Assembly: GCF_000010165.1 (NCBI RefSeq)
Contig: NC_012491.1
Coordinates: 1,296,001-1,360,000, forward strand
Direction of reading: 5' to 3'
Origin: Brevibacillus brevis NBRC 100599
Lineage (GTDB): Bacteria > Bacillota > Bacilli > Brevibacillales > Brevibacillaceae
Length of the DNA stretch: 64,000 bases
The position numbers were made by a program, and so were the translations under genes. The notes under the pieces were generated by a model, which worked only from the letters and a program-made list of their open reading frames with translations, was not told the DNA's origin and searched no databases. Below are positions 33,163 to 41,490 of this stretch, piece after piece (within the stretch, counting starts at the first letter, position 1; each line of letters starts with the position of its first letter).

Positions 33163-34053
33163 ATGATTACATACGACGATGTAGCAGAGTTGGAATATGA
33201 GGCGAGAGAGCTCATTGTTTTGGAAGCACTGTTGAGAAGAATTGCTCTTGTGAATATGCCCTTTGTTTTAAAAGGCAGCCTTCTAACCAGACAATATTTG
33301 GACAACCGAGAGATTCGGGACGCGGATGATATCGATTTATTGTATGCGGGGAAGATCAGGGACGTCGAACATGCCCACGAAGTATTTACACAATGGATGA
33401 TCCAAGTAACCGAAATGGATCTGAACGACGGCGTGGTGTTTAGAAGTTTTCGAAAAAATGCATTTTGGAGATATATCGATTACGCAATGGCAGATGATTT
33501 TCCGACGATCAATACGGATATTGCCTATTATTTCACAGGTCAAACAAGGGAAGCGAATGACTATAACGAGCTTAATCTGGATATTTCGTTTAACCTGGAA
33601 ATGGATGCAGAACCGGTTCCGCTACAGTACCAACCTGCCATTGGGGAAAGCTTCTTGGTTCCGTACACTGTGCCCCTGTCCATCCAGGTTGCTTGGAAGC
33701 TGCATCAAACGATTGTAAGGCCGAGGTTTAAAGACTTGTACGATTTGAAATTTTTACTCTCCCACCCGTCCTATGACAACGATGCGCTCAAGGAAACATT
33801 ACAGGCGCTCGTGAACGAATGCAGTATCGATCCATCTATTAAAAAAGCGGATATAAAAAAGGTGCTGGTCGATGATTTACAGCACATATACGATGCATTA
33901 TCCTACGATTACGACCTGAGAAAATATGCGGGCAGCATGGATCGTGGCCTTTATTTTACACAGTTTGTCAGTGATTTGCGTAAAAAGATGGATGTTGCCG
34001 GGATTAATGGGTATGCGTTTGAAAGTTTGCCAAGTCCAACACCGAAAAAATAG
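33163..34053 (+). CDS. AbiEii/AbiGii-like nucleotidyltransferase
   Basis: ATG 33163 (or 33160) follows AGAGGGAGGATC; ATG 33142 sits inside that ribosome site. The 296-residue protein has the nucleotidyltransferase core VLKGSLLTRQYL followed by RDADDIDLLY, where the two Asp would bind metal, then a strand INTDIAY and IQVAWKLHQTI with KDLYDLKFLL, a pattern typical of AbiEii-type enzymes (DUF1814). In type IV abortive infection or toxin-antitoxin systems this subunit is the toxin. The usual helix-turn-helix antitoxin AbiEi is absent; the partner upstream is unrelated, so the role is uncertain. Confidence 0.75.
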   Translation: MITYDDVAELEYEARELIVLEALLRRIALVNMPFVLKGSLLTRQYLDNREIRDADDIDLLYAGKIRDVEHAHEVFTQWMIQVTEMDLNDGVVFRSFRKNAFWRYIDYAMADDFPTINTDIAYYFTGQTREANDYNELNLDISFNLEMDAEPVPLQYQPAIGESFLVPYTVPLSIQVAWKLHQTIVRPRFKDLYDLKFLLSHPSYDNDALKETLQALVNECSIDPSIKKADIKKVLVDDLQHIYDALSYDYDLRKYAGSMDRGLYFTQFVSDLRKKMDVAGINGYAFESLPSPTPKK

Positions 34054-34073
34054 AAACAGCATAGGAAGTGAAG

Positions 34074-34118
34074 TAGGCTTATTCCGTCTGTCGTGGTAGA
34101 CGGAATGAGCTTTTTTTA
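34074..34118 (+). terminator. Terminator of the GCTYATTCC family, copy E
   Basis: GGCTTATTCCGTCTG pairs with TAGACGGAATGAGC around TCGTGG, followed by seven T. Confidence 0.88.
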
Positions 34119-34216
34119 AATCATTCACCATCATCATTCATGAATAATACCCTACATTAACCCAATTTCCTCGAGTTCATGGGATGATCCAAACTGTACA
34201 TGTAGGGGAGTAGCGA

Positions 34217-35833
34217 ATGAGCGGAAGCAAACAGAAAGATGGGAAAATCACTTTTGATTACATTGTTGTCGGCACCGGTCCAGCAGGCTCTGTGATTGCA
34301 AAGAAACTAACGGACGATAAAAAAACATCCGTTCTCGTATTGGAAGCAGGAGAAAATAATGATAGGGACACGCCAATTAGCAACTCAACGTTTGCTTTAG
34401 AGCTGGAGGAGATGTATCTTCCTCAATATTTTTGGCAAGGAGAAGGAGTACCTCAGGAAAAAGTAAATGAACGAAGTTTTGAATGGACGACGGGGCGATT
34501 ATTGGGTGGAGGCACTTCTATTAACACACAGCAGTATGTAAGACCTACGTCAGCAGTTTTTCAGCAATGGGAGAAGCTGCTGGGGCCTCTTTGGTCACCA
34601 AAGAATGCAACTCGCACTTTCCGAAAAATGGAGAATTACAATGGAAAGACAAACAATAAAGAGGCTCGTGGCTATAAGGGATTGATCGACATTCGGCAAG
34701 CACCCGAAAATCCAACACTCATGTCCAAAAAATTAGTGTCAGCCATCGAGAAAGCAACAGGATTTAAAAAAGTTCTCGATTATAATGACCCGAAAACTCC
34801 CCTCGGACCCTTTACGCGTTGGCAATTATTTCAGCAACCAAATGGACGGCGAGAAAGTGCTTCCACCGCTTTTCTATCATCAGATATCATGACTACTGCT
34901 GGTCAAGGAGTCAATGGTCGAAAGCTGCAAGTTTTCTTTAAATCAACAGTTCTTCGGGTATTATTTAAGAATAAGCGAGCAATTGGCGTAGAATTTCTCA
35001 AAGAGGGTAAACGCGTGCGAGCCTACTCTCGGAAAAAAGTAATCATCTCAGCAGGCATCAATAGTTCTCAGCTTCTAATGCTTTCTGGAATCGGTCCCGC
35101 CAAAATGCTTAAGGACGAAGGAATCCCAGTTGTTTTCGCCAACCCCCATGTAGGCAAAGGCCTTAGAAACCACACGCTCAACTTTGCAGAGTTTAGTGCC
35201 AATCCGAAAGATAATCCATTGCCTGAGGATGATCCAAATGCACTTTTTACAGGTGGGGCCTTTTTGCCAGATCCCACTCCTGGCTCAAACAAAACTCGTC
35301 GGGCAGTCCAACTGATTGGAATCGGCTCAAAAGGGAAACTGACGATCGCTATCCTTTTCCTAAAACCAAAAAGCCGTGGTTCCATAAAAATACAAAGCAA
35401 TGATCCGTTGAAAATCGTGCTGGCTGATGAAGGATATCTCCATAATCCCGCAGATCTTGAAGCAGTTAAAAACTGCTATAAGGTATATATCAAGAAGATA
35501 GCTGCACAATTAACTGCGATCGATCGATCATATCGGCTTGTTTCGCCGACTCTAGACATCATCAATAATAATCGCAAGCTTGAAGAGTTCATCAAAAATA
35601 ATTTTGACCATAATCATCATGAACAAGGTGCGCTTCGCATGGCGCCTTTAAGCAAGGGCGGAGTGGTGGATAGCTATGGTCAAGTCCACGGAGTAAAGGA
35701 CTTAATTGTTGCTGATGATTCGATTATTCCATTCACGGTGGATGGCAACACGTCTGCACCAGCCTACCTGATTGGAAATACAATTGCACAGCAGCTCGTG
35801 AAACAAAACGCGCGAGATAATAAGAAAAGGTGA
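34217..35833 (+). CDS. GMC-family FAD-dependent oxidoreductase
   Basis: ATG 34217 follows GTAGGGGAGTAGCGA. The 538-residue protein has the FAD-binding GxGxxG as YIVVGTGPAGSVIAKKL (14-30) and VLVLEAGEN, then the GMC signature region TTGRLLGGGTSIN, and IISAGINSSQLLMLSGIGP. The C-terminal region has DHNHHEQGALRMAP and VADDSIIPFTVDGNTSAPAYLIGNTIA. Members oxidise alcohols such as choline, glucose or polyols. The catalytic His of the family may be one of the HH pair; the substrate cannot be deduced. There is no signal peptide. It is monocistronic except for short debris behind it. Confidence 0.88.
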   Translation: MSGSKQKDGKITFDYIVVGTGPAGSVIAKKLTDDKKTSVLVLEAGENNDRDTPISNSTFALELEEMYLPQYFWQGEGVPQEKVNERSFEWTTGRLLGGGTSINTQQYVRPTSAVFQQWEKLLGPLWSPKNATRTFRKMENYNGKTNNKEARGYKGLIDIRQAPENPTLMSKKLVSAIEKATGFKKVLDYNDPKTPLGPFTRWQLFQQPNGRRESASTAFLSSDIMTTAGQGVNGRKLQVFFKSTVLRVLFKNKRAIGVEFLKEGKRVRAYSRKKVIISAGINSSQLLMLSGIGPAKMLKDEGIPVVFANPHVGKGLRNHTLNFAEFSANPKDNPLPEDDPNALFTGGAFLPDPTPGSNKTRRAVQLIGIGSKGKLTIAILFLKPKSRGSIKIQSNDPLKIVLADEGYLHNPADLEAVKNCYKVYIKKIAAQLTAIDRSYRLVSPTLDIINNNRKLEEFIKNNFDHNHHEQGALRMAPLSKGGVVDSYGQVHGVKDLIVADDSIIPFTVDGNTSAPAYLIGNTIAQQLVKQNARDNKKR

Positions 35834-35847
35834 AAGGAGTTACGAAA

Positions 35848-35940
35848 ATGGCAAAATCCCGTGAATCCGCAATTGTACGGAGATTCAGGGGATACTATTC
35901 GTGGATTGCCGTTTTACGAAATCTCGGGCTTTTGGTTTGA
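35848..35940 (+). CDS. Possible 30-codon peptide or degraded gene
   Basis: AAAGGAGTTACGAAA precedes ATG 35848, which opens 30 codons (MAKSRESAIVRRFRGYYSWI...). In another frame the same bases run on without stop as LYGDSGDTIRGLPFYEISGF to about 36009. A good ribosome site on a very short frame plus a longer frame beside it suggests a small gene disrupted by an indel. Confidence 0.3.
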   Translation: MAKSRESAIVRRFRGYYSWIAVLRNLGLLV

Positions 35941-35944
35941 AACT

Positions 35945-35992
35945 GAGCGGCAGTCTTGGACGATATCACCACGTCATACTGCCGCTGTTTTC
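35945..35992 (+). terminator. Terminator
   Basis: AGCGGCAGT (35946-35954) pairs with ACTGCCGCT (35978-35986), followed by GTTTTCT. It serves the GMC gene and can also form on the minus strand for the DUF1259 genes. Confidence 0.75.
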
Positions 35993-36010
35993 TGTTATCA
36001 ATACCAATGA

Positions 36011-36442
36011 TTACCCCAAAAACGCAATAGAACGCTTCACTTTTCTTGCGAATGCAATGGGATTATCAATCGACTCCCAATGAATATACATAAGACGCGG
36101 GTTGTCAAAGAGCCAGTGATTATGGACTGCTGTTACCTTTATCCCGTTTTTGCGAAGGTTTGACAGCAAACGGTTTACTTGATTTTGGAAGAGAGCCGTT
36201 TCCCCTAAACATAGTGCACGGCCTGAACTGTTCAAGGATTCGAAGGAGAACAATTGATAGCGGACCAACGGGGATGTTGTTTTTCTGCCTAATATGGACG
36301 CATTGAATTTTCTATTTCTGGAAACGAAACAAACAGGACCTCTTGTAATTTCATGCTCAGTTCCACCTAAAATGGCAGAAAATCGGTTACACAACCTTCT
36401 AAACTGAGGACTTGCCTTTGCTTTTGCCTTTACTTTGCCCAT
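36011..36442 (-). CDS. DUF1259 (LpqO-like) protein, copy 1
   Basis: ATG 36442 has AAAGGA eight bases upstream, while ATG 36451 overlaps that site. The 143-residue protein has SPQFRRLCNRFSAILGG, VRYQLFSFESLNSSGRALCL, LGETALFQNQVNRLLSNLRKNG, IKVTAVHNHW and PRLMYIHWESID. This His- and Trp-rich block is characteristic of DUF1259/LpqO. The function of the family is unknown. It is about 70% identical by eye to the gene just upstream on the same strand, a recent duplication. No signal peptide is visible. Confidence 0.85.
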   Translation of the reverse strand: MGKVKAKAKASPQFRRLCNRFSAILGGTEHEITRGPVCFVSRNRKFNASILGRKTTSPLVRYQLFSFESLNSSGRALCLGETALFQNQVNRLLSNLRKNGIKVTAVHNHWLFDNPRLMYIHWESIDNPIAFARKVKRSIAFLG

Positions 36443-36493
36443 ATTCGTCATCCTTTCGATTATGATGAAATGAAAACTTCATGGCTCCACCAT

Positions 36494-36919
36494 TTAACCT
36501 AGGAATGCGATGGACTCTTTGGTTTTCCTGGCGAATACGATAGGATTCTCTATCGCTTCCCAATGCATATACATTAAGCGCGGATTTTCTTTTAGCCAGT
36601 GGTTGTGAAGTGCCGTCACTTTAATCCCGCGTTTGCGGAGATTCGACATCAAGCGGTTCACTTGATTTTGGTGAACGGCAGTCTCTCCCAAACAAAGGGC
36701 ACGGCCCGACTTATCAAGAGATTCAAACGAAAACATTTGAGCTCGAACTAAAGGGGAAAGCGTACGTCTTCCCAAGATGGTTTCTCGAAGATTTGTAAGG
36801 CGCATAACAAAACAAACCGGCCCACTATCAACTTCCGATTCGCCCCCTAATATTTTTCCAAATCGGGTACAGAGCCGTTTGAATTGTGGGCTAACCTTCG
36901 CTTTCGCTTTATTCGCCAT
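36494..36919 (-). CDS. DUF1259 (LpqO-like) protein, copy 2
   Basis: ATG 36919 follows AAAAGGAGGATTACT. The 141-residue protein has the same blocks as its neighbour: SPQFKRLCTRFGKILGG, VRAQMFSFESLDKSGRALCL, IKVTALHNHW, PRLMYMHWEAIE. The differences are scattered conservative changes, so both copies look functional. The two genes lie 51 bases apart, probably on one transcript. DUF1259 proteins in other bacteria often carry signal peptides or occur as two-domain proteins. These are short single-domain cytoplasmic-looking forms. Confidence 0.88.
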   Translation of the reverse strand: MANKAKAKVSPQFKRLCTRFGKILGGESEVDSGPVCFVMRLTNLRETILGRRTLSPLVRAQMFSFESLDKSGRALCLGETAVHQNQVNRLMSNLRKRGIKVTALHNHWLKENPRLMYMHWEAIENPIVFARKTKESIAFLG

Positions 36920-37119
36920 AGTAATCCTCCTTTTGTCAATCTCGAATTAGCTTATGACTGACAGTAAAAAGGGAAATGAGTAAATTGTGGTTTTTTTACA
37001 TGGAAAAAGCACAGATTTCATTCTAGGTCCTAGTTGTTCTCCCTAAGCACACTTCTGACGATTTACTCGTAGAGGAGTTTATAGGATAAATATCATGATG
37101 ATGCAGTGAAGAACGAGGA

Positions 37120-37328
37120 ATGGAAAAAGTCTCAGTTATAGATGTACTCGGTGACTTTGTATTGAAAGAACTCGTCCTGGAAATTTAGGTGCAGTCCTAG
37201 ATGGAGCGCGTCTCTATAAAACACGATTTGCAGATGCAAAATGGGTTGAGGAGTGGATAGTGCAGAATGATATCCACACAGCAGCGTACATAAAAAAGCC
37301 ACAAGAATGGAATGAGGACGGTGAATAG
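37120..37328 (+). pseudogene. C-terminal remnant of a toxin-like protein
   Basis: After the empty stretch 36920-37119, where I see nothing but minus-strand promoter region for DUF1259, an open frame reads GNLGAVLDGARLYKTRFADA, then WVEEWIVQNDIHTAAYIKKP and ends at 37328. There is no start or ribosome site, and an upstream stop interrupts TRPGNLG-type sequence. It directly precedes a run of immunity-type genes, so it is probably the tail of a lost polymorphic toxin. Confidence 0.5.
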
Positions 37329-37331
37329 GGA

Positions 37332-38126
37332 ATGGAACAAAGCATCAGCATTTCAAACAACATTTGGTTTGGGCAACCATCATCCTCCAGCCCATCTACT
37401 ATAAAAGAAAACCTGTTACGTGCAACCACAGAGCACGAAGCCTTATTTCATCTGATTGAACTATTCAAATTGGGAGATTTCACGCAAAAACGACTACTTT
37501 TTCAGCTCATGAATTACACGAATGACGAGGCTCTATTAAACCTGTGTATTAGAGTGTTTTGCTCCATCTCAACACACGAAGACTTGAGAGATTCCAATCA
37601 TCTTCTTTTTCTTGGAGAAGGGAACAAAGCGGCAGTGGATACCTTTGCGTCTGAGGCTATTACGACACTTTCCCTTGAAGTCATTCCATATCTGATGGCC
37701 TTGCTGGAAGAGTGGGACTCCATTCGTGACACTTCGGTAATGATCAGAGATTCGATTGACTGCTTTATAAATTTCAAAGAACACCTGGGTGATAATGCGA
37801 CAGTTGATGAGATTGGTGAGTATTACAAAGATTTCATGGAAGATTGTGATGCGGGGCAATATTACTATCATCAAAATTTGTCCTTTCTTGGGGATCTGAC
37901 AAAAATACTCATGCAAAGGGTATTTATCGCTGCCAATCATGAACAAATGCTCCGAATGGAACTTATTCCATCTTTATTGTCGACTTGGTCAGGTGAAAAA
38001 GTACCTGGGGACTACCACACCATAATCACGAGCGAGAATTATAAAGATTATGTAAGCTATGTGAAAGGTCTTGCAAACAGAAAATGGGAGAAGGGTCAAA
38101 AGTATTTTTACGGTCATCTACTGTAA
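37332..38126 (+). CDS. Imm47-like immunity protein
   Basis: ATG 37332 follows GAGGACGGTGAATAGGGA, the ribosome site overlapping the end of the remnant upstream. The 264-residue helical protein has SISISNNIWFGQPSSSSPST, ALFHLIELFKLGDFTQKRLLFQL, CIRVFCSISTHEDLRDSNHL and CFINFKEHLGDNATVDEI. I recognise this as similar to Imm47, a predicted immunity family, though without a search the name is tentative. Neighbouring genes are also immunity-like, and the toxin appears lost. Confidence 0.6.
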   Translation: MEQSISISNNIWFGQPSSSSPSTIKENLLRATTEHEALFHLIELFKLGDFTQKRLLFQLMNYTNDEALLNLCIRVFCSISTHEDLRDSNHLLFLGEGNKAAVDTFASEAITTLSLEVIPYLMALLEEWDSIRDTSVMIRDSIDCFINFKEHLGDNATVDEIGEYYKDFMEDCDAGQYYYHQNLSFLGDLTKILMQRVFIAANHEQMLRMELIPSLLSTWSGEKVPGDYHTIITSENYKDYVSYVKGLANRKWEKGQKYFYGHLL

Positions 38127-38179
38127 GTGTATTTGGAAGACATGAGAAAAAACTTGAATATTGAATGGAGGTGATCAGC

Positions 38180-38596
38180 ATGTACAAAGAATTAGATGTT
38201 TTCATAACAGGCTGCCAAAATACCGTTGATTATTGGTATGACGATGGCTGCATGATAGTGTATGACATGTTAACGAAGTTCAGCCAAAAGGATTGGGAAG
38301 ACCTGTCCAGTCATGTGCTGATGAAACCGTTAGAATGGCAGCGAAAACTCGCGTACTGTATGGACAGTTCTTGTAACGAGCATGAACTGAACATTCTACT
38401 ATCGTTGCTGGATACGGATGATGAGGAACTTTTCGTGATCTGTGTAGATACTTTGAGAAGCTATACGACCCTAGAAGGGAAACAAATGATACGTGACAAT
38501 CCTGCTGTGCTCGTTCGTGTAAATGAATTGCTTCCCAGAGCTGGTGTTGCGACTAGGGGAGTATTAGAGGATTTTCTTGTGAAAATACATGGCTAG
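38180..38596 (+). CDS. Small helical protein, probable immunity protein
   Basis: ATG 38180 follows GGAGGTGATCAGC; the in-frame ATG at 38165 lies inside this site. The 138 residues are helical repeats resembling HEAT-like folds (DWEDLSSHVLMKPLEWQRKL, HELNILLSLLDTDDEELFVI, RVNELLPRAGVATRGVLEDFL). I do not recognise the family. Its location between two immunity-type genes and the HEAT-like look, common among immunity proteins, support that role. Confidence 0.6.
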   Translation: MYKELDVFITGCQNTVDYWYDDGCMIVYDMLTKFSQKDWEDLSSHVLMKPLEWQRKLAYCMDSSCNEHELNILLSLLDTDDEELFVICVDTLRSYTTLEGKQMIRDNPAVLVRVNELLPRAGVATRGVLEDFLVKIHG

Positions 38597-38702
38597 TTAG
38601 CTTCATTTATTGAGCTACTAAATTACGGAGAGCTGTCTCAATGGTTGTGGATGCAACCGTGAGTCATGAAGCAAATCGTGTATGATGGCTTTTCTTTTCC
38701 AC

Positions 38703-38846
38703 ATGAGTGCTGCAAGTGAAGGGAAGCGAACTCGAATGGTTTTACATGTAGCAAAAGAGATAGAGTCAGGAGATGGAACGGAATATTTGGAAGAGTATCT
38801 TCCCCTCGTTCGTTATAAATACGCGGAACTAAGCTTGAATGTTTAG
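38703..38846 (+). pseudogene. Remnant of a further immunity-like gene
   Basis: The frame reads MSAASEGKRTRMVLHVAKEI and then GDGTEYLEEYLPLVRYKYAE before a stop at 38846. It has no ribosome site and looks like the C-terminal 47 codons of a helical immunity protein whose front part was lost. Bases 38597-38702 hold nothing else I can identify. Confidence 0.45.
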
Positions 38847-38864
38847 AGCAAGGGGGAAAGTAAA

Positions 38865-39566
38865 ATGGAAGAAAGCTTGGAGTGGGAATACCAAGAGCTC
38901 TTTGATGAAATTAATAAAGATTATTTAGCGTACAGAGCAAGGAACATGAGTCTGTCCGAATGCCTCGCTAGAACATGGGATGTATACGAAAATGTGGAAA
39001 ACATGGGGGAAATGGAGAAGATCGTTGTTAATGTCGCTTTCGGTGAACTATCTCTATTGCCAGCAAAGATTTTCGTTAACCTCAAAAAGCACACTGTAGA
39101 AGCATTAAATCAGTTGAATATGTTCGAACTGCAACAGGTGTTAACAACCGAGCAATTGACAGATCTGATGAGGCGTAGGGACCATGTTTTGCAAAATATA
39201 GAACACAAACCTGTCGATGCTCATCCGCTAGTTAGATGGTACTATTCTGAAATGAAGGACGAGGTAATTAAATTTCTGAATGTATTCACGCAAGAAACAA
39301 GCCATGACGGTGATATCATTATTCTTGCTGCACAAGAAAGATTTCAAAGGGACTGCAAAAATACACGTGGAGAAAATATGAATGTCCAAACAACTATAGC
39401 TGAGTTTTTAATCAGTAAAAACATAACGAATTATGAACGGTTTCATTTACTTAAAAGTGAGATACAACAGTTTCAACCTGATCAATTAAATGAGCAGCTT
39501 TCGCTAGATGAAAAAGCAGAGTTAACCCTGCGGATTAAAAAAGTACGTAACATGTATGAAAAATGA
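38865..39566 (+). CDS. Imm3-like immunity protein, paralogue of 13574
   Basis: ATG 38865 follows CAAGGGGGAAAGTAAA. The 233-residue protein matches the gene at 13574 along its length: LSECLARTWDVYENVENMGEM against NDEALARTSNDFEGVLKLGEM, MRRRDHVLQNIEHKPVDAHPLVRWYYSEM against ERRDMVLDEIDN...YARWYSFEM, and a shared TTIAEFLI/TTLAELLI near the end. Both are probably helical immunity proteins of the Imm3 type. It shares 4 nt with the next gene. No toxin with a matching tip remains beside it. Confidence 0.72.
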   Translation: MEESLEWEYQELFDEINKDYLAYRARNMSLSECLARTWDVYENVENMGEMEKIVVNVAFGELSLLPAKIFVNLKKHTVEALNQLNMFELQQVLTTEQLTDLMRRRDHVLQNIEHKPVDAHPLVRWYYSEMKDEVIKFLNVFTQETSHDGDIIILAAQERFQRDCKNTRGENMNVQTTIAEFLISKNITNYERFHLLKSEIQQFQPDQLNEQLSLDEKAELTLRIKKVRNMYEK

Positions 39567-39934
39567 TTAATCACGACTGGAATCAGCGGTTCATCGGAGG
39601 CGTTTTCATCAATAAACGGCGAATATTGAAAAGCATAAATATCATCTTTACAAGAGAAGGCGTCATTTTTGATGATGTTTGTATGATTGCGACATACAGG
39701 ACGTACGCTCTGGATGATCCTGAGCGATGTGCGATCGACCAAGTTGTCCTGAGCATGGAATTCCCCGGCTATCCCGAAGAAACAGCTTGTATAACCTATG
39801 ACGAATACTTGCAGGTTATTGAATGTGGCTTGCAAGATGTTATGGACAGATACGAGGATTCAGAGCGGGAAGAAATTTTACAGACGCTAGAAAAAGCAAG
39901 AAATGAGCTGGGTAGAAAGAATGAACTGACATGA
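39563..39934 (+). CDS. Hypothetical protein in the immunity island
   Basis: ATG 39563 overlaps the Imm3-like stop by 4 nt (ATGA), so the two are translationally coupled. The 123-residue product has a strand-rich first half (FIGGVFINKRRILKSINIIF, VCMIATYRTYALDDPERCAI), then EFPGYPEETACITYDEYLQV and an acidic helical end. No family is recognised. Tight coupling to an immunity gene suggests a related protective role. Confidence 0.6.
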   Translation: MINHDWNQRFIGGVFINKRRILKSINIIFTREGVIFDDVCMIATYRTYALDDPERCAIDQVVLSMEFPGYPEETACITYDEYLQVIECGLQDVMDRYEDSEREEILQTLEKARNELGRKNELT

Positions 39935-40006
39935 AAAGAATAGAACCGCCCAATTCACCACATACTACAAATGCTATATCTATACCATGAGAGGTGGAGC
40001 GTCCGG

Positions 40007-40459
40007 ATGAGTATGACAATGAGTCGGCCTGTGACCGACGTACTTAATAAACAGGTGGCCAACTGGTCTGTGCTGTATATGAAGCTGCATCATTATCACT
40101 GGTTTGTCAAAGGACCGAATTTTTTTACCCTGCATGAAAAATTCGAGGAGCTATATAACGAGGCAGCCAAAAATGTAGATGCGCTGGCGGAGCGGCTGTT
40201 AACGGTTGGGGGCAAGCCCGTTTCGACGTTGAAGGCCTGTATGGAGCAGGCATCCATTAAGGAAGCGACAGGTGGAGAGTCTGCGGATCAGATGGTAGAG
40301 GCGGTCGTAAGCGATTTTACACTGCTGATCAAAGAGCTAAAAGAAGGGATTACAGCCGCGGAAGCAGGGGACGATGAAGCGACTGGCGATATGTTCTTAG
40401 GCATCATGGACAGCTTGCAAAAGCATGTGTGGATGCTGCAAGCCCACTTGGGAAAATAA
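40007..40459 (+). CDS. dps: Dps/ferritin-like DNA-binding mini-ferritin
   Basis: ATG 40007 is supported by GAGGTGGAG at 39990-39998. The 150 residues contain the Dps ferroxidase segment KLHHYHWFVKGPNFFTLHEKFEELYNEAA, with His at 26-30 and Asp/Glu further along, then DALAERLLTVGGKPVSTL and a C-terminal LQKHVWMLQAHLGK. Dps dodecamers oxidise and store iron and protect DNA from peroxide. The short N-terminus lacks a long Lys-rich tail. It is monocistronic and has its own terminator. No Fur or PerR box is obvious. Confidence 0.93.
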   Translation: MSMTMSRPVTDVLNKQVANWSVLYMKLHHYHWFVKGPNFFTLHEKFEELYNEAAKNVDALAERLLTVGGKPVSTLKACMEQASIKEATGGESADQMVEAVVSDFTLLIKELKEGITAAEAGDDEATGDMFLGIMDSLQKHVWMLQAHLGK

Positions 40460-40481
40460 CGAGAAACTCTTTTACAAACAG

Positions 40482-40512
40482 AGCTGATGCCATGGGGTAT
40501 CGGCTTTTTTCT
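40482..40512 (+). terminator. dps terminator
   Basis: AGCTGATGCC pairs with GGTATCGGCT through two wobble pairs, followed by TTTTTT. Confidence 0.8.
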
Positions 40513-40596
40513 TAGGCTCTGTTAAAGTTTAATGTTGCTATTAAGGAAAAAATACGAACTTCCAATTATTTGGACCTTTTACTTGAAAAAGAGCTA

Positions 40597-41061
40597 TTAA
40601 CACTCATATACCATTTTTAGAAACTCAAATGTGCTACCATTTGTATCTTGCATAAAAGTCTTTACATCTTTAAATCCAACTTTTCTGTATAGTTTTATCG
40701 CTCTTTGATTAAAAGTTGCCACTGATAATGTAATTTTTTCAGGTTTAAATTCTGATTGAATAAAGTTAATACCTGCCCTTACAAATTCTATTCCATTGCC
40801 TTTTCCAGTTAAATCTGGTCTCATTCCTAAACCAATATCAAAAATTCTGTCAGTAACTTTACTAATACTAAGGAAAGCAAACAATTCATTTTCTTTTGTT
40901 ACAGCAAACGTTGAGTCCCCTCGTTCCTCTGGGTTTAAAAATTCGTCTAAATCTTCTTTGTCAGCTTCCATATCATAAAAAGAATACTCACCATCATAAT
41001 GCCAGTTAAATGCAATATTTTCAGCTTGTTCTTGGGTCAAAATACTAAATTTATAAGCCAT
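40597..41061 (-). CDS. GNAT-family N-acetyltransferase
   Basis: ATG 41061 follows AAGGGGAATTCA on the minus strand. The 154 residues have the acetyl-CoA-binding motif A as GLGMRPDLTGKGNGIEFVRAGINFI, then the strand-helix pair ITLSVATFNQRAIKLYRKVGF (motif B), diagnostic of GNAT enzymes. The substrate is unknown; small single-domain members acetylate amino groups of antibiotics, peptides or metabolites. It is noticeably more AT-rich than dps and coaA on its two sides, which suggests recent acquisition. Confidence 0.88.
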   Translation of the reverse strand: MAYKFSILTQEQAENIAFNWHYDGEYSFYDMEADKEDLDEFLNPEERGDSTFAVTKENELFAFLSISKVTDRIFDIGLGMRPDLTGKGNGIEFVRAGINFIQSEFKPEKITLSVATFNQRAIKLYRKVGFKDVKTFMQDTNGSTFEFLKMVYEC

Positions 41062-41490
41062 TGAATTCCCCTTCGCAACTTTTGATTCAATCACCTAATT
41101 CAACAATCCTGCCCCATTAGATGAATAAGAAACAATGTTATGCCACAAATTTATTTAACCGAATTGTATCATAGGTTTCCAAATTTTATAGTAAATTCCC
41201 TGAATCGTTGTATCCATCTCTTTGTGAGTAGCGTATGTTTTAAAGGCACGCCAAGAATCGGTGCATAATATATTTTCACTTGAAAGTTTATGGGAGGATG
41301 CTGTAAGCGCATCAATTCAATACTCTTTTAGTCGATGTTTTTCAGCTGAATTTTAACTGTAACAGAGTCTTTTCTTATGTACTCAGGAAGGCAAAGTGCA
41401 GAGATGGTCTGATTTGGGACAACCCCCTTGTTCCCAAGAGAGACATGCTGGTGTAAACTAACTTTGTGTTGATTTAAAGAAAGCACTTTC
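41062..41490. other. Intergenic stretch between GNAT and coaA
   Basis: No convincing gene. A plus-strand frame is open from about 41228 to 41355 (KARQESVHNIFSLESLWEDA) and a minus-strand frame from 41492 to 41340 (NKGVVPNQTISALCLPEYIR). Both read like protein but neither has a ribosome site. They are probably decayed gene ends. Confidence 0.4.
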
